From Agroathelia rolfsii (lineage: Eukaryota > Basidiomycota > Agaricomycetes > Amylocorticiales > Amylocorticiaceae), in assembly GCA_018343915.1 (NCBI GenBank), contig JABRWF010000001.1, positions 1,798,001 to 1,862,000 on the forward strand: a stretch of 64,000 nt of DNA. Reading direction: 5' to 3'. The notes under the pieces were generated by a model. The model did not search any database, was not told the origin of the DNA, and saw only the letters and a list, made by a program, of their open reading frames with translations. Numbering within the stretch: the first letter of the stretch is position 1; each line of letters starts with the position of its first letter. The translations under genes and the position numbers were made by a program. Shown piece after piece: positions 25,283 through 35,486 of the stretch.

Positions 25283-27298
25283 CTAAAAGTTCAGCTGCAG
25301 CATGTTGCCAGCGGCTGACGAGATAAAATGCTGGCTATAAGGAGCCATTCTGCGTACTACCTGTGGAACTGGCTGCGATGATGATGGAGGTAGAAAACAG
25401 GTGCTCCTGTCAGACGAAACACGGCTACGTATATATGCCTCAGAGCCAATGCTGAGTAGATCATTTTCAGATGTGAACACCGAGGAAAAAGAATCACGAC
25501 CATCTGGAGAAGGACAGGAGCTAGGGAGAGCAATGATTGATGACGTTGGAGTGCTAGGTTCAGAGATATCGGATACCGAGCTCTCGGAAAACAGGTGATC
25601 AGAGTCAGATGCAGATGAGGGTGTATGTGGGGGTGAAGATACGGGCGGCGAGGGAGAGGGCAACGAGCTAGTGGTGGAAAGTGGAGAAACAGATATGCTT
25701 GCTGGTGAAATAGGTGAATTTAATGTACGATGAGGAATGCTGGAGGCAAGGAGGCATTTTGGAAGTGTAGCCACTTTCTTGTGAGATGCCGCTAAGCAGA
25801 CTTGAGCCAAAGACATAAGTGATGAAGTAGTTTCCGAGGCCGGGTTCATGATACGCCTCCTCTTTACGGGTGATGAAAGCTGCTGGTCTTCACTTGACGC
25901 AAGTGTTGACTCTTCTTGTGATTCAAATGCCTGCGAAAACGATCGTGAAGTAGTTATGGGTGATACATGAGAGCACACTGTTTGCGGCGCAACATAGCGT
26001 CTACGACGACCGTTATCCGTAAAATACGACTGATGATTTGATTCGGAGAGTAATTGATAGCCATCCAGTTGTGCGCTTGATTGAATGGGTGATGTCTCAT
26101 CTTGAGTGTATATCATAGTGAGAAATGAATTATTGAGACTAGTTATGTCGTAGTATTGGGACTCCAGACGACGGGCCGGTTTTAACTTATGCCTGTAAAA
26201 AATGCCAATTGATGATGAACGCTCGGGCTTTAAAGCACAAACAAGGTCATGCGAAGAACCAGGATGCTGCATAGATGTGATGTTCTCTGAAGCATCCAAG
26301 TCAAGAGTACTGACTATTTCTTCGCAATCTGAAGCAAGTTCATCCGGCTGTTTGTTGATCAGAACGGGGAATAGGTTATTTTCATAGAGTCACGCACAAA
26401 ATGGTTATCGTTTGTCATAGCTCTGGCGACTTGTCGAAAGCCAACTGTCTCGGTTTGACTAGACAAAGGATGATACTCAGGTAAATTGCCGCACTTGTCC
26501 GCTATATATAATGGAGACTGTTTCGGGGCAACCTGAATTAAGCACTCGTTGTCTCGTTTAGCACGTGCGCGACGATTCTGAAACTGAAAGAAAGTTACTC
26601 AATAGCTCGAACATCATAGATTATCAAGTACATACCCATACATGAATCTGCCGATAACTCATCCCGGTTTTGCGGGCCAGAGATTGTTTGTCGACTCTGC
26701 TGGGAAATGCATTTTGTTTGAAAAATTGCTCCAAAAGCGGCCGAGATGCCTGCAAAAACTTAGTATGAATTCCAATACGAAAAAAGGGACCTACTATTTG
26801 GATACGATGTTGCTCATGGAGTTCACCGATGTTCGCTGTTTGTATAGCCATGAGCTTCCCTGACTCATGTAGCTCTCGAGCGGTACGAATAGCGTTATCA
26901 GTACACTCTGCTAGCCCAGACAAATATTTATCTCTGGAGAGTTTTGCACATTTCTGCAGAAGTGCTTCAACATCCAGTGAAGAGCTTCTTTGCGAATGAA
27001 TAGAACAGAGGCCACTAGTGAGACTATTCCAGTTTCTAAGGGCAGCTTGCCGCAGCTTGACACATTGTCCATCATAAACTTCGGATAGGCGACGTTTCGA
27101 CTCATCGGAGAGTGAAAATTCGACAATACGTTCATGAAGAGAAGGTGGTAATGGTAAATCTGGAGGAGAGGGTCTTCGGACATGCTTATCCGAGTTTGAA
27201 TCTCCAGAGAGCTGTATGAGAGATGGTCGTATCCTGGCTGCGACAATCGTCGTGGCATTGCAAAGACGCTCGAGAATCGCAATAGATTCCGCAGGCAT
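25283..27298 (-). CDS. HD2: HD2 homeodomain mating-type transcription factor
   Basis: Homeodomain protein of the HD2 class; it dimerises with the HD1 protein of a compatible mate and drives the dikaryotic programme in the nucleus. Exons 27298-26795, 26749-26636, 26583-26398, 26347-25283; 622 aa. Residues 1-165 are the N-terminal partner-discrimination region. The homeodomain (about 169-220) reads SRPLLEQFFKQNAFPSR, RKTGMSYRQIHVW and FQNRRARAKRDN, with intact W-F-x-N-x-R in the recognition helix; an intron splits it after W206. Basic nuclear-localisation-like clusters are RRRR (382-385) and VKRRR (429-433), followed by a long Ser/Pro-rich tail. Intron 1 (26794-26750) is 45 nt and stop-free, so retention would add 15 residues just before the homeodomain. 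Divergent from HD1 over a 182-bp promoter, the standard HD-pair layout. Confidence 0.95.
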
Positions 27299-27480
27299 TG
27301 AACTATGGAGGAGAGGAGGTTGGTGAGGGGGAGAAGACTAATGGGAATGGGAAAAATACGACAACGAACGTTACTGAATCCCTCATTCCATTGTTCGCCT
27401 TTTGTGTACTTACTGGTCATGCTTACATAACCGTCCCAGTGTTCTGTTGATTGTGGCAACACAGATTCGGAGCCTGAATT
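27299..27480. promoter_or_regulatory. shared divergent HD1/HD2 promoter
   Basis: 182 bp separate the two start codons. The sequence is purine-rich near HD2 (27305-27350). I see no perfect GATGN9ACA-type homeodomain target in it and no TATA at a standard distance for either gene. Confidence 0.7.
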
Positions 27481-29521
27481 ATGCCTAACATGGCCTCTAA
27501 GCACTCTGGTTTGCTTTCTTCATCTGCACCCCATCTCACACACATGGCCTCGTTCCTCTCTATACGCACTCGCCTAAAGAATGCTCCAGCCAATCTACTA
27601 GGCGCTATAATCGAGGGCGCAAGTGCTGTAGAGCGATTCAACCAGACCTGGGTCATCCTCCAACAGGAAATTGAAATGGCCGACAACGCGGGACTCATCG
27701 ACGAAGATACTGGCGCGCTAATAGTTTCCGTTGCATCAACTCTGCGAGAGCTCGCTGAATCATACGAAAGTATGGAAATTCACCTACACGAAGCCAATGC
27801 TCTTCTGTCACAAGATCTTCAACAAATCCACCCTATCCCTTCGCATGAGACTGACTTACCCTCTCCCTCAACATCTGGTTTGTCAAACCCCAGTTCCAAT
27901 GACGACCCCCTCCCTTCCGAAGCATATCTCTGGCTTCTCAAAAACATTCATAACCCTTATCCAACCAAGAAGCAGCTCTCCAAATTAGCATCTTCAATGA
28001 AGCTCGATGTTTCCAAAGTGTCCTCCTTCTTCAAGAAACTGAGGAACCGGTCAGGTTGGAGTCGAATTGTGCATACTCACTTCTGTGGAAATCGCAATAC
28101 TGCCGTGACAACCGCGACTCACCTATTCTCTCGGACGGTTTTCGATGAAGCATCCGTTCAATTCAGAAGCAAGGGACAAGACACCAGCATTGCTCCTGCA
28201 GTTTGCCCTCGCTCACACAGAGATCTAGAAATATATCAATTCACCGTTCTAGCGGAATATAGAAAGGAATGCATTTCAAGAACTAGTGTATTGTCTGATA
28301 TGTCACCAAACCATTCGATGTGTGATACCTTTCAAAAAGTTCGCGCTGGAGAAAAACGTGCTCGTTCTTCATCCTCATTGCGTGCTTCCTCATCAACGCA
28401 ATCTGGGTCTTCAGATTTCGGCGAGGACGATTCCAACTCAGAAAGCTCAACCTCGAGAATATCCGAAAGGCCGAGCAAGCGCTCGAGGTATGTGGCTCTG
28501 CTTTGTTTAGTGGCCTAGCTGACCATTTCGGAAGGCTTGCAACGAGCCCACGGTGCTCACCACCTCCTGTAACATCGTTGAAACCAAGGTACGATATTGC
28601 GAACGTTTGTAGGTTATCCGCAGTACTGATGACGGAGCAGTGATCAAACCCATGTTCTTGGCTCAACAAACACATCACAATCTCATCGACTGTCATCTCT
28701 GTCTAAGCTTGAATCTCAATCGCTGCCTGATCTTCTTGCACCTGTCTGTACATCTGCTCGTATCCGCCGCAATTCTGAGTCGGCGGCAACTGCCCCGTGG
28801 CCTTATCCTTTGCGAGCTGATCATTCTTGGTATTCCTCTGCAGCAATGCGGTCTTCATCTAATCCTTCGTCACGCCCAAGTAGCGTCACTGCCTCCACGT
28901 CTCTACTACCACATGATGACTTGCACCCTCTGGAAACAAACCTGAGCAGTTCAAATTGCTTTAATTTCTCCACGCCTGCTTTGAATAGTACATCTGCCAC
29001 TGCAATGCTCTCACCAAATCTTGATATCGCTCTGAACCCAACTAACTCAAGCCTCGACATCGCTTTCCCAAGCCACGATCCATTTAGTTTTGACCCATCT
29101 ATCGAGAGTATTGGACAGGGCTGGGATTTCTTCGAAAATTGTATGTATTGCAATATTTTTGTCATCTGTATTATTTCTCACCTTACGTATCTCAGTTATT
29201 GCTCAGTCCAGTTCGCCTACCGTTTCAGCAAATAACAATTTATCATCAACATCGTTTGACTTCATTTCCACTCCGTTTGATCCAATTCTTGCACCACCCC
29301 CTCGAGGCGAGCTGGACTTTTGTTCATCTGAGTGGATGCTTCCATCCGACGCTACATCTGTTTTTTCTATATATAATGACCCAACCCCAATGGCACTAAA
29401 ACCCAGAACCTCGGAGATGGCAAATTTACTGCCATTAACCTTACCAGGCGATTCCTTTGGTTGCCTAGAAGATATTGACCTAAATCATCTAATGTCTCAA
29501 CTTGAGCCATCCTCTTCATGA
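27481..29521 (+). CDS. HD1: HD1 homeodomain mating-type protein with divergent recognition helix
   Basis: HD1-class partner of HD2. Exons 27481-28487, 28535-28588, 28641-29140, 29196-29521; 628 aa. ATG 27490 is a second possible start. Residues about 30-120 form the helical N-terminal dimerisation and specificity region. The homeodomain (about 143-193) is HD1-like: AYLWLLKNIHNPYPTKKQL, then SKVSSFFKKLRNRSGWSRI. At the recognition helix, where WFxNxR is expected, it reads FFKKLR (residues 183-188, bases 28027-28044). Thus Trp48 becomes Phe and the DNA-contacting Asn51 becomes Lys. The C-terminal half is Ser/Pro-rich with an acidic end, as for HD1 activation regions, and a basic cluster RPSKRSR near 330 could be a nuclear signal. 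Apart from the helix the gene is intact. HD1 homeodomains are known to tolerate more change than those of HD2. Confidence 0.92.
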
Positions 29522-30029
29522 ACACTACCAGCGCCCATTGAGATGCATCACGGTTTAATACTCTCAACATCCCCTACGGTCCATCACAATTTCACCCCCT
29601 TCCCGTAATCACCACATCTCCACTTATTCATATAGGCCGAGTTATTTTTATTTCATCATTTAATTACAACGACAAGTACTCGGAAGTATCAGCATATCCA
29701 TATATTTCATGCTTGACCTTGATTAACACTTCTCATTTCATGGTATACCTGTTTACCTTTATATCCTTCTTCTCAATGATCTTCAGTGATCATCCTACGC
29801 ATCCTAGACACTTAGCTTTGCTTCACTTTCTCGCCGTCACTGTACTATTAGCACAGCGAAATCAATCTGCGGCCCCGATGCGACTTCGCATGATCTCCTT
29901 ATCTCAAACCTTGAGTAATATTAGAATATCGTATCATCAACGATTCAGCGAACACAGTAAAGCAGTTTTCTATGGGACTGACCGGCATTAGTTTGCAACA
30001 TCGATTAGTAAATTCATCAATTAGGCACG
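29522..30029. other. intergenic downstream of HD1
   Basis: About 0.5 kb with no exon; it precedes the first decayed duplicate. Confidence 0.5.
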
Positions 30030-30770
30030 GTTTTTTCCTTCACGATACCTTGAAGGATGAAATGGAGTAGTTGCCCACTATCAGTATCCTTAACAGTCCT
30101 GTATATTTTATTTTGGTCTGTTTGATAGTTCCAGTCTGGGTCTGATAGCCACAATGCCATTAGTTTTCCGGTCGAAGCAGGCCCCTGCTCCTGTCCCGGC
30201 TGTCCTCAAGGATTGATTCGATTGGACCCTCCATCGTAGTGTTCTACCACATCCAGTACAATGGGGCAGCATGCGCACCAGCCCATATTTATCTTCTTCG
30301 TAGGGCTTGAAGAGAGGATATATATAGAATAAAGAAGCCAGTTGTAGGAGGAGTTGGTGAGTCTAAGGATTCATTGATCAACCGGAAATGCAGAGGTCAA
30401 TAGGGCTTGCCTCCCTGCTGAAAACCACTATCCATGGCCAAACATTCGCGACATGTTCTCCTGCAAGATTGTCTCCTTTGATAATGTACCCCTTTCCAGA
30501 ATATTCACTGACAGAAGATGGAGTGTCTTGGTCGTTATCGAAAACCTCTGAGGAAGTGTCTGATTTAGCAGCTATGATCATCATCAGCCGCAGCTGTGTC
30601 AATGTGTGTGTATAACTATCCAAAGCCTTTTGTTATGAGGTACAATGAAATGTTTCACTAGTGTTACCTTAAGGCGCAATCTCCCTTAAGCAGACTCCGA
30701 CGTTTGGTACTGACACTCATTTAAAGCTATGCAAACTGATAGAGGTCTCTCAAGAGTTAGTATTCCAGCA
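30030..30770 (-). pseudogene. NmrA-like gene, decayed copy A
   Basis: On the minus strand, 30378-30615 still translates to a recognisable exon-2 relic (SSEVFDNDQDTPSSVSEYSGKG and related residues), matching RKPEVFDSDQDVLPFIKSGKA of the intact copy at 33766-34708. Bases 30030-30340 match the exon-3 region (the segments around the DKCGVERVLAHC and GWDRSEGLPAPG codons), with indels and stops. Similarity continues beyond the gene: 30728-30763 matches the spacer near 34870-34905. Exon 1 is hardly recognisable. This is the most eroded of the three copies. Confidence 0.7.
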
Positions 30771-31199
30771 CTGTATATATTCTTATATTATCTCAGCATC
30801 ATCATGCTGTTTCTCATTCGCTGATGCGCACACGGATCGGCGGTTCATACATTATGATGTGACGACGCTACCACCACTAGTCGATATAGCGACAAAAAGC
30901 ATCACTTCAAGAGTTCATTAACGACCATTCGCGGCGGGTGAAATCAATGAAACATTGACCAAGCTTACGATGTTACTGATAAACAAATAAACATTATTCA
31001 GTGGTAGAACCATGATTGCATTCTTAATGAAAAGATTAAACAGATCCAGGTTTGATTAGTGCATCGTAACAGAATCATGGAAGGGAGAGAAGAACTTAGA
31101 ACAATCAGTAAATAAAACAAAGCAGCAAGGATAACAACATTGTACCGCTTGATATGTATAAATCGAGGATAAGGAAAGAATTTTAGTAGCCTAAACAAG
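30771..31199. other. intergenic between duplicate copies
   Basis: AT-rich, without exon or recognised repeat. Confidence 0.4.
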
Positions 31200-32672
31200 C
31201 CCACATCTCTTCGTCAATTTGCAACGTGAACACGTGTGAGCCTATTCAGCCCAATCCTTAACAGCACCCTCAACTATAAAATGTGCAGTATCGGCTCTGG
31301 ATATGGGATAGTTACCCTTGAGATTAGCATCATTCCGTGCCCTATACATTTCCCTTTGATCCGCGCGACATATCTCGCCAACAAGAAGCGTGGGCCTGAT
31401 AACCACGATTTCACATATGTACCCGGTTCAGGTAGGCCTTCACTCCTATCCCAGCCGTCCGCGAGGATTGCTCCGCTAGGACCGTCCACAACAGCACCAC
31501 ACCTATCCAGCACAGTGGGATAGTACGTGCTCCGTGCCGCACTTATCTTCACGAGGCTGGGAAAGAGATGATTGTAAAGTAGTTTGGATATCAGAGGTAG
31601 CGCATTATGAGAAGATCTAGTGGCTCCAGTGGTAGCTACAGCAACCAGTTTGGGGCGCGGTAGTGGCCACATTCAGTATTGAAGGTGTAACGAGATTTGG
31701 AGGTGTTATGAAGCGCCCTGCGTTAGGCTGAATGATGGAGTGCCGCCTAATGAAAACTGTGAGTTTAATGTCACTGAATACGAGTATTTTATCGGCATAT
31801 ACGCATATCGACTGTGAAAATGCATAGGTCCATCCACCAAACTTGCCCCTTTCCATCGAGACTTCAACGGCCGACGCGATGTCCATACCCGAATAATCCA
31901 AACCATCCTGGGCCATGGCTTCAGAGGTGTCTATTACGCACGCTTTATCCCCCCTGAGTCGGTACTATGCCCATGTGACAACTTCACTTTTCAAACACAC
32001 GATCACATTATTGCTGACTGCCCCCTCTATGATAGTCAACGATACCACATTGCTAAGTTTTCTAGTGGCCTCTCCACCCCACTTATCCTAGGCACTCACA
32101 AAGACCTCACAGCACTCCCAAAATTTGTGTTAGGTTCAAATGCATTTGCAAAACTTGCCAGCGCATCCCTTCAATAAAAACCCCCTTAGCATTCCACCAA
32201 AACAAGAACATCATCTCTACCCCCCTCAAAGTCTCTCTCCTTTCCCTGCTATTCACCTTAATATAATCAGCTGGACTGCTAACCTGCTAACATATACATC
32301 ATAATAACCCTTACATTACCACACACCACACTTCCTTACCCCGCGTAACTTACACTACAGCCCCTTGTTACACCGTTGTTTGTTTTTAGTATATAATGCG
32401 GTATATAAACGTAAAAATAAAATAAAATAAAAAAGTATCACGTGATCTTGACCGTGATAGTGTGCCCTTCCAGACTTGATGAAAGGAAGAACATCTTGGT
32501 CGTCACTGGGTTGTGCAGAAGATAAACGAGTGTGTGCCTTTTTCTAAAATCGTATTTAGCATTATTTGATTAAAGAGATTAAGAGAATTTACTTAGGAGG
32601 CGCAGTACAGCAAAGTACCCAATGTTCTTCGAGGGATCAGGCGCAAGGACTTTCATTTTCAAGGTTTAGAGA
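31200..32672 (-). pseudogene. NmrA-like gene, broken copy B interrupted by a LINE
   Basis: Exon-1 relic at 32600-32656 (start MKVLAPDPSKNIGYF, so the GASKNIG nucleotide-binding motif is lost) and the front of exon 2 at about 32447-32545. A LINE follows (31822-32440), then the last bases of exon 2 (31805-31821) and exon 3 (31738-31215). Exon 3 is readable as PRPKLVAVATTGATRSSHNA and GWDRSEGLPEPGTY, then shifts frame and ends early. About 110 bp of exon 2 present in the intact copy are missing at the LINE junction. The 3' flank (from 31200) matches that of the intact gene. Confidence 0.85.
31822..32440 (+). mobile_element. 5'-truncated LINE (non-LTR retrotransposon) 3' end
   Basis: The plus strand reads RDVHTRIIQTILGHG, then VYYARFIPPES, then a C-x-C-x8-H-x4-C type knuckle (CPCDNF...HDHIIADCPLY) and a stop at 32175-32177. 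This is the C-terminal end of a LINE reverse-transcriptase polyprotein. The 3' untranslated part ends atgcggtatataaacgta (32396-32413), followed by an A-rich tail (to about 32434). The same 3' end recurs at 53018-53035. No target-site duplication is evident, and about 110 bp of host exon are missing, so insertion was probably accompanied by a deletion. Confidence 0.8.
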
Positions 32673-32679
32673 AGTGGGT

Positions 32680-33527
32680 CTGCACAAGCTCTTTTCCCCT
32701 CGAGTACAACCACACCCAGGCTTATAGAACATAGGTGGTAGACCCGCAAACACATCCACCAATACAATGGTTGTTCCACCACCAGTTACCTCTCCTCGAA
32801 AATCCTCATAGAGCATAGGTCGATAATAATTGATTATCCTCAGCTCCTGCTCCTCTTCCATCTTGTTACCCTGATAAGTCCCACTTCTCAGCCATTTATT
32901 ATTCATCTTCCTCCATCTTCGCTGGTTGTGCTACTGCCGATTTCTCATTATACTTGATATGTCCGGCCGTGCGTGACACATTCACGTCGACTCAGAGAAG
33001 AGCATGCCCGCACACACGGGTCAAATGCCATACCGATGAGCGAATCTGGGACCGTGGCGAGTCTCTTGGATGATTGCAAAGGCAGGAACTGGTGCACCTC
33101 GACGTCGTAGAGCTGGATCGTGTTGTTAGGAAAGCCGAGCAACAGATGATGGGTCACCTACGTATTGAATGCAAGCACATCAATCATATGCCAGTGTGGG
33201 AAAGAAGGCAGCATGCTATGGTGCTTAAGCAGGTCCGGATTCAGTATGTGCCTATGTGAGGGTTGTCATCTGTGGCAAGCCTGTCGGTATTTGTGGCGAC
33301 TCGGATGCGCCAAATGGATGTGATGTAATGGCTATGCGAACTTGGACACCTTCGTTGTCGCTGTTCCTATTGTCGTCGGATCTGGTATTATCTCCATTTT
33401 CCATGTCGACGTCTGCATCGTCGCTCGCCTACTTTTTTCTTTTCTTATTATGTGCGTATGCCTTCGTTGGGAGCATGATGCGGTTGCCGTTAGATGGGCG
33501 AATATGATCATCCAGGTGGGCGATAAC
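32680..33527 (-). pseudogene. truncated UTP4 pseudogene (3' part of the last exon)
   Basis: Two minus-strand stretches match the C-terminus of the intact UTP4. Bases 32680-32906 read KMEEEQELRIINYYRPMLYED and VDVFAGLPPMFYKPG. Bases 32948-33157 read THHLLLGFPNNTIQLYDVE followed by a frameshift and early stop. Nucleotide similarity to 35487-36300 continues up to about 33527 (through the region matching the acidic linker) and then stops. No upstream exons exist here, so it is a 3' fragment that came with the duplicated unit. Confidence 0.85.
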
Positions 33528-33765
33528 ACGGTACTTCCAGTGGGATGCAGGATCTTTTGCAGTATCAAGTGTATGCCTTCTAACCCCCCATGATACATTT
33601 ACATTTTGTTGATAGCTATTTGTATTTTATCATATCCTTTGTTATCACACATTTCTGAAGTATTCCTTATTTTTATTATACTCGATTCAGTATTTTTGCT
33701 CATTACTATAGAAATAATACATAGCATATAAGATAATTTGAACCGAATCCACGCGTATCTCTTCG

Positions 33766-34708
33766 TCAATTTGCGATATGAACACGTGCGTGAGCCCATT
33801 CGTTCCAGTTCTTAGCAACACCCTCAGCTATAAAATGCGCAACGTCGGCTCTGGATATGGAGTAGCTGCCCTTGAGATCAGCATCCTTCTGTGTCCTGTA
33901 CATTTTGCCTTGATCTGCGCGACAGTTCTCGCCAATGAAAAATGCGGGCCTGATAACCACGATATCACGATATGTGCCCGGCGCAGGCAAGCCTTCACTC
34001 CTGTCCCAACCTTTCGGGAGGATCGCTTCGCCAGGACCGTCCACAGCAGCGTTCCACTCCCATCCAGCACAGTGGGCCAGTACGCGTTCCACACCACACT
34101 TATCCTCGTGAGGCTGGGGGAGAAGATAACTGTACAATGGTTTCCACGCCAGAGGCAGCGCGTTATGAGAAGATTTAGTGAGACCGGTGGATGTTATAGC
34201 GATTAACTTGGGACGTGGTGAAGGCATGGTAGTGACCACGTTGAGTACTGAAGATGTAACGAGATTGGGAGGCGTTACGATTGCACCTTGTGTTAGGCTA
34301 AATGATGGTGTGCCACCTCATGAAAACTCTGAGTTTATTGCCGCTGAATACGAATAATTTATTGGCATATGCGCATACCGACTGTGAAAATGCACATGTC
34401 GACGGGGCTCGCCTCGTCCCCGAAAGCTGCTGCTTGCGACCAGGCATTTGCGACTTGCTCTCGCACAAGAGCATCTCCTTTGACAATGTGTGCCTTTCCA
34501 GACTTGATGAAGGGAAGAACATCTTGATCGCTATCGAAGACTTCTGGTTTGCGCAGAAGATAAATGACTGTATGCCCTTGTCCTGAGTTTGTTCAAGTTT
34601 AGTATCATTCGATATTCTCATTCAAAGAGATCCAAAGCACTTGCTTAGGAGGCGTAGTGTCGCAAAGTATCCAATGTTCTTCGAAGCACCAAATGCAAGA
34701 ATTTTCAT
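33766..34708 (-). CDS. NAD(P)-binding NmrA-like / atypical SDR protein, intact copy C
   Basis: Rossmann-fold protein of the NmrA-like atypical short-chain dehydrogenase type, common in mushrooms; substrate unknown. Exons 34708-34645, 34582-34379, 34286-33766; 262 aa. It starts MKILAFGASKNIGYFATLRLL; the usual GATGNIG-type motif is GASKNIG here, with Lys in place of the middle Gly. Then come GHTVIYLLRKPEVF, AHIVKGDAL, a hydrophobic core strand (LIAITSTGLT), VVIRPAFF and the C-terminal SRADVAHFIAEGVAKNW. Intron 1 has a GC donor (gcaagt) and intron 2 is 92 nt with acceptor acacaag; both keep frame. It is the template of the two broken copies upstream. Activity is plausible but the motif change is unusual. 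Confidence 0.82.
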
Positions 34709-35486
34709 CTTCAAAGTGGAGAGGAGCGGGTTTGTTTGAGGGAGTGTATGTCCAGAGGAAGTGTCTGACTTATTGACCTAACGGTTGCAGGACATGCCAA
34801 TTTATACCAATGGGCATCCAAAACCATTTACTCAGGGAATCAGTTTGAAATGGCTATGAATCGATTGAGGCGATGCAAATTGGTAGAGGCGTCGTAAGAG
34901 CTCGCCGATACTTCATACGTGTTTTGCTCTGGCCATCATAGTGGCGGTGGTGATTTACGCAATCTTGATGACCGTGACGAGAGGTGGCACCGCCGATCGG
35001 CGCGCCGAAGAAAGGCGTCGACGCGTTGTTTATTGGCTACGTGTAAAGTCAATGAGATCATCAAGTCTGCGATTTCAACAAATAAGATGAACCAGGACAA
35101 AAATACGTCTTAACAACTACTTGTAGTAGGAATAAAAATGCAGCTCCAAATGGGTTACTAGTATTCAGTACCTTTCAAATTAAATATTGCGTCATAGCAA
35201 GCTTTGAATGACACCCGTCGTCAGGCTCCTCTAGAGCTCATAGATTCTGAAGATCCAGAACAGGTGACAAGGTCAGCAATAACATCTCACATAGAGAAAA
35301 TGAGAGAGAGAGAGGATTATCATATTACAAAGGGCATCACCCTCATGCATGTTTTCCTGCCAGCGAGCTACGCGTCTGACAAGGTCGTTCAGTCACACAC
35401 TTGCAGATAATCGAGTAGGTACACGTTTGAAAGAATAGAGATACAGCTTGAATAATATACTGCGTTGTCTGTACAAGCTATTTTGC
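34709..35486. other. spacer between the intact NmrA-like gene and UTP4
   Basis: About 780 bp. In broken copy B the corresponding stretch (34738-35467) is absent and the two pseudogenes almost touch; in copy A part of it is retained. No exon supported. Confidence 0.5.
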
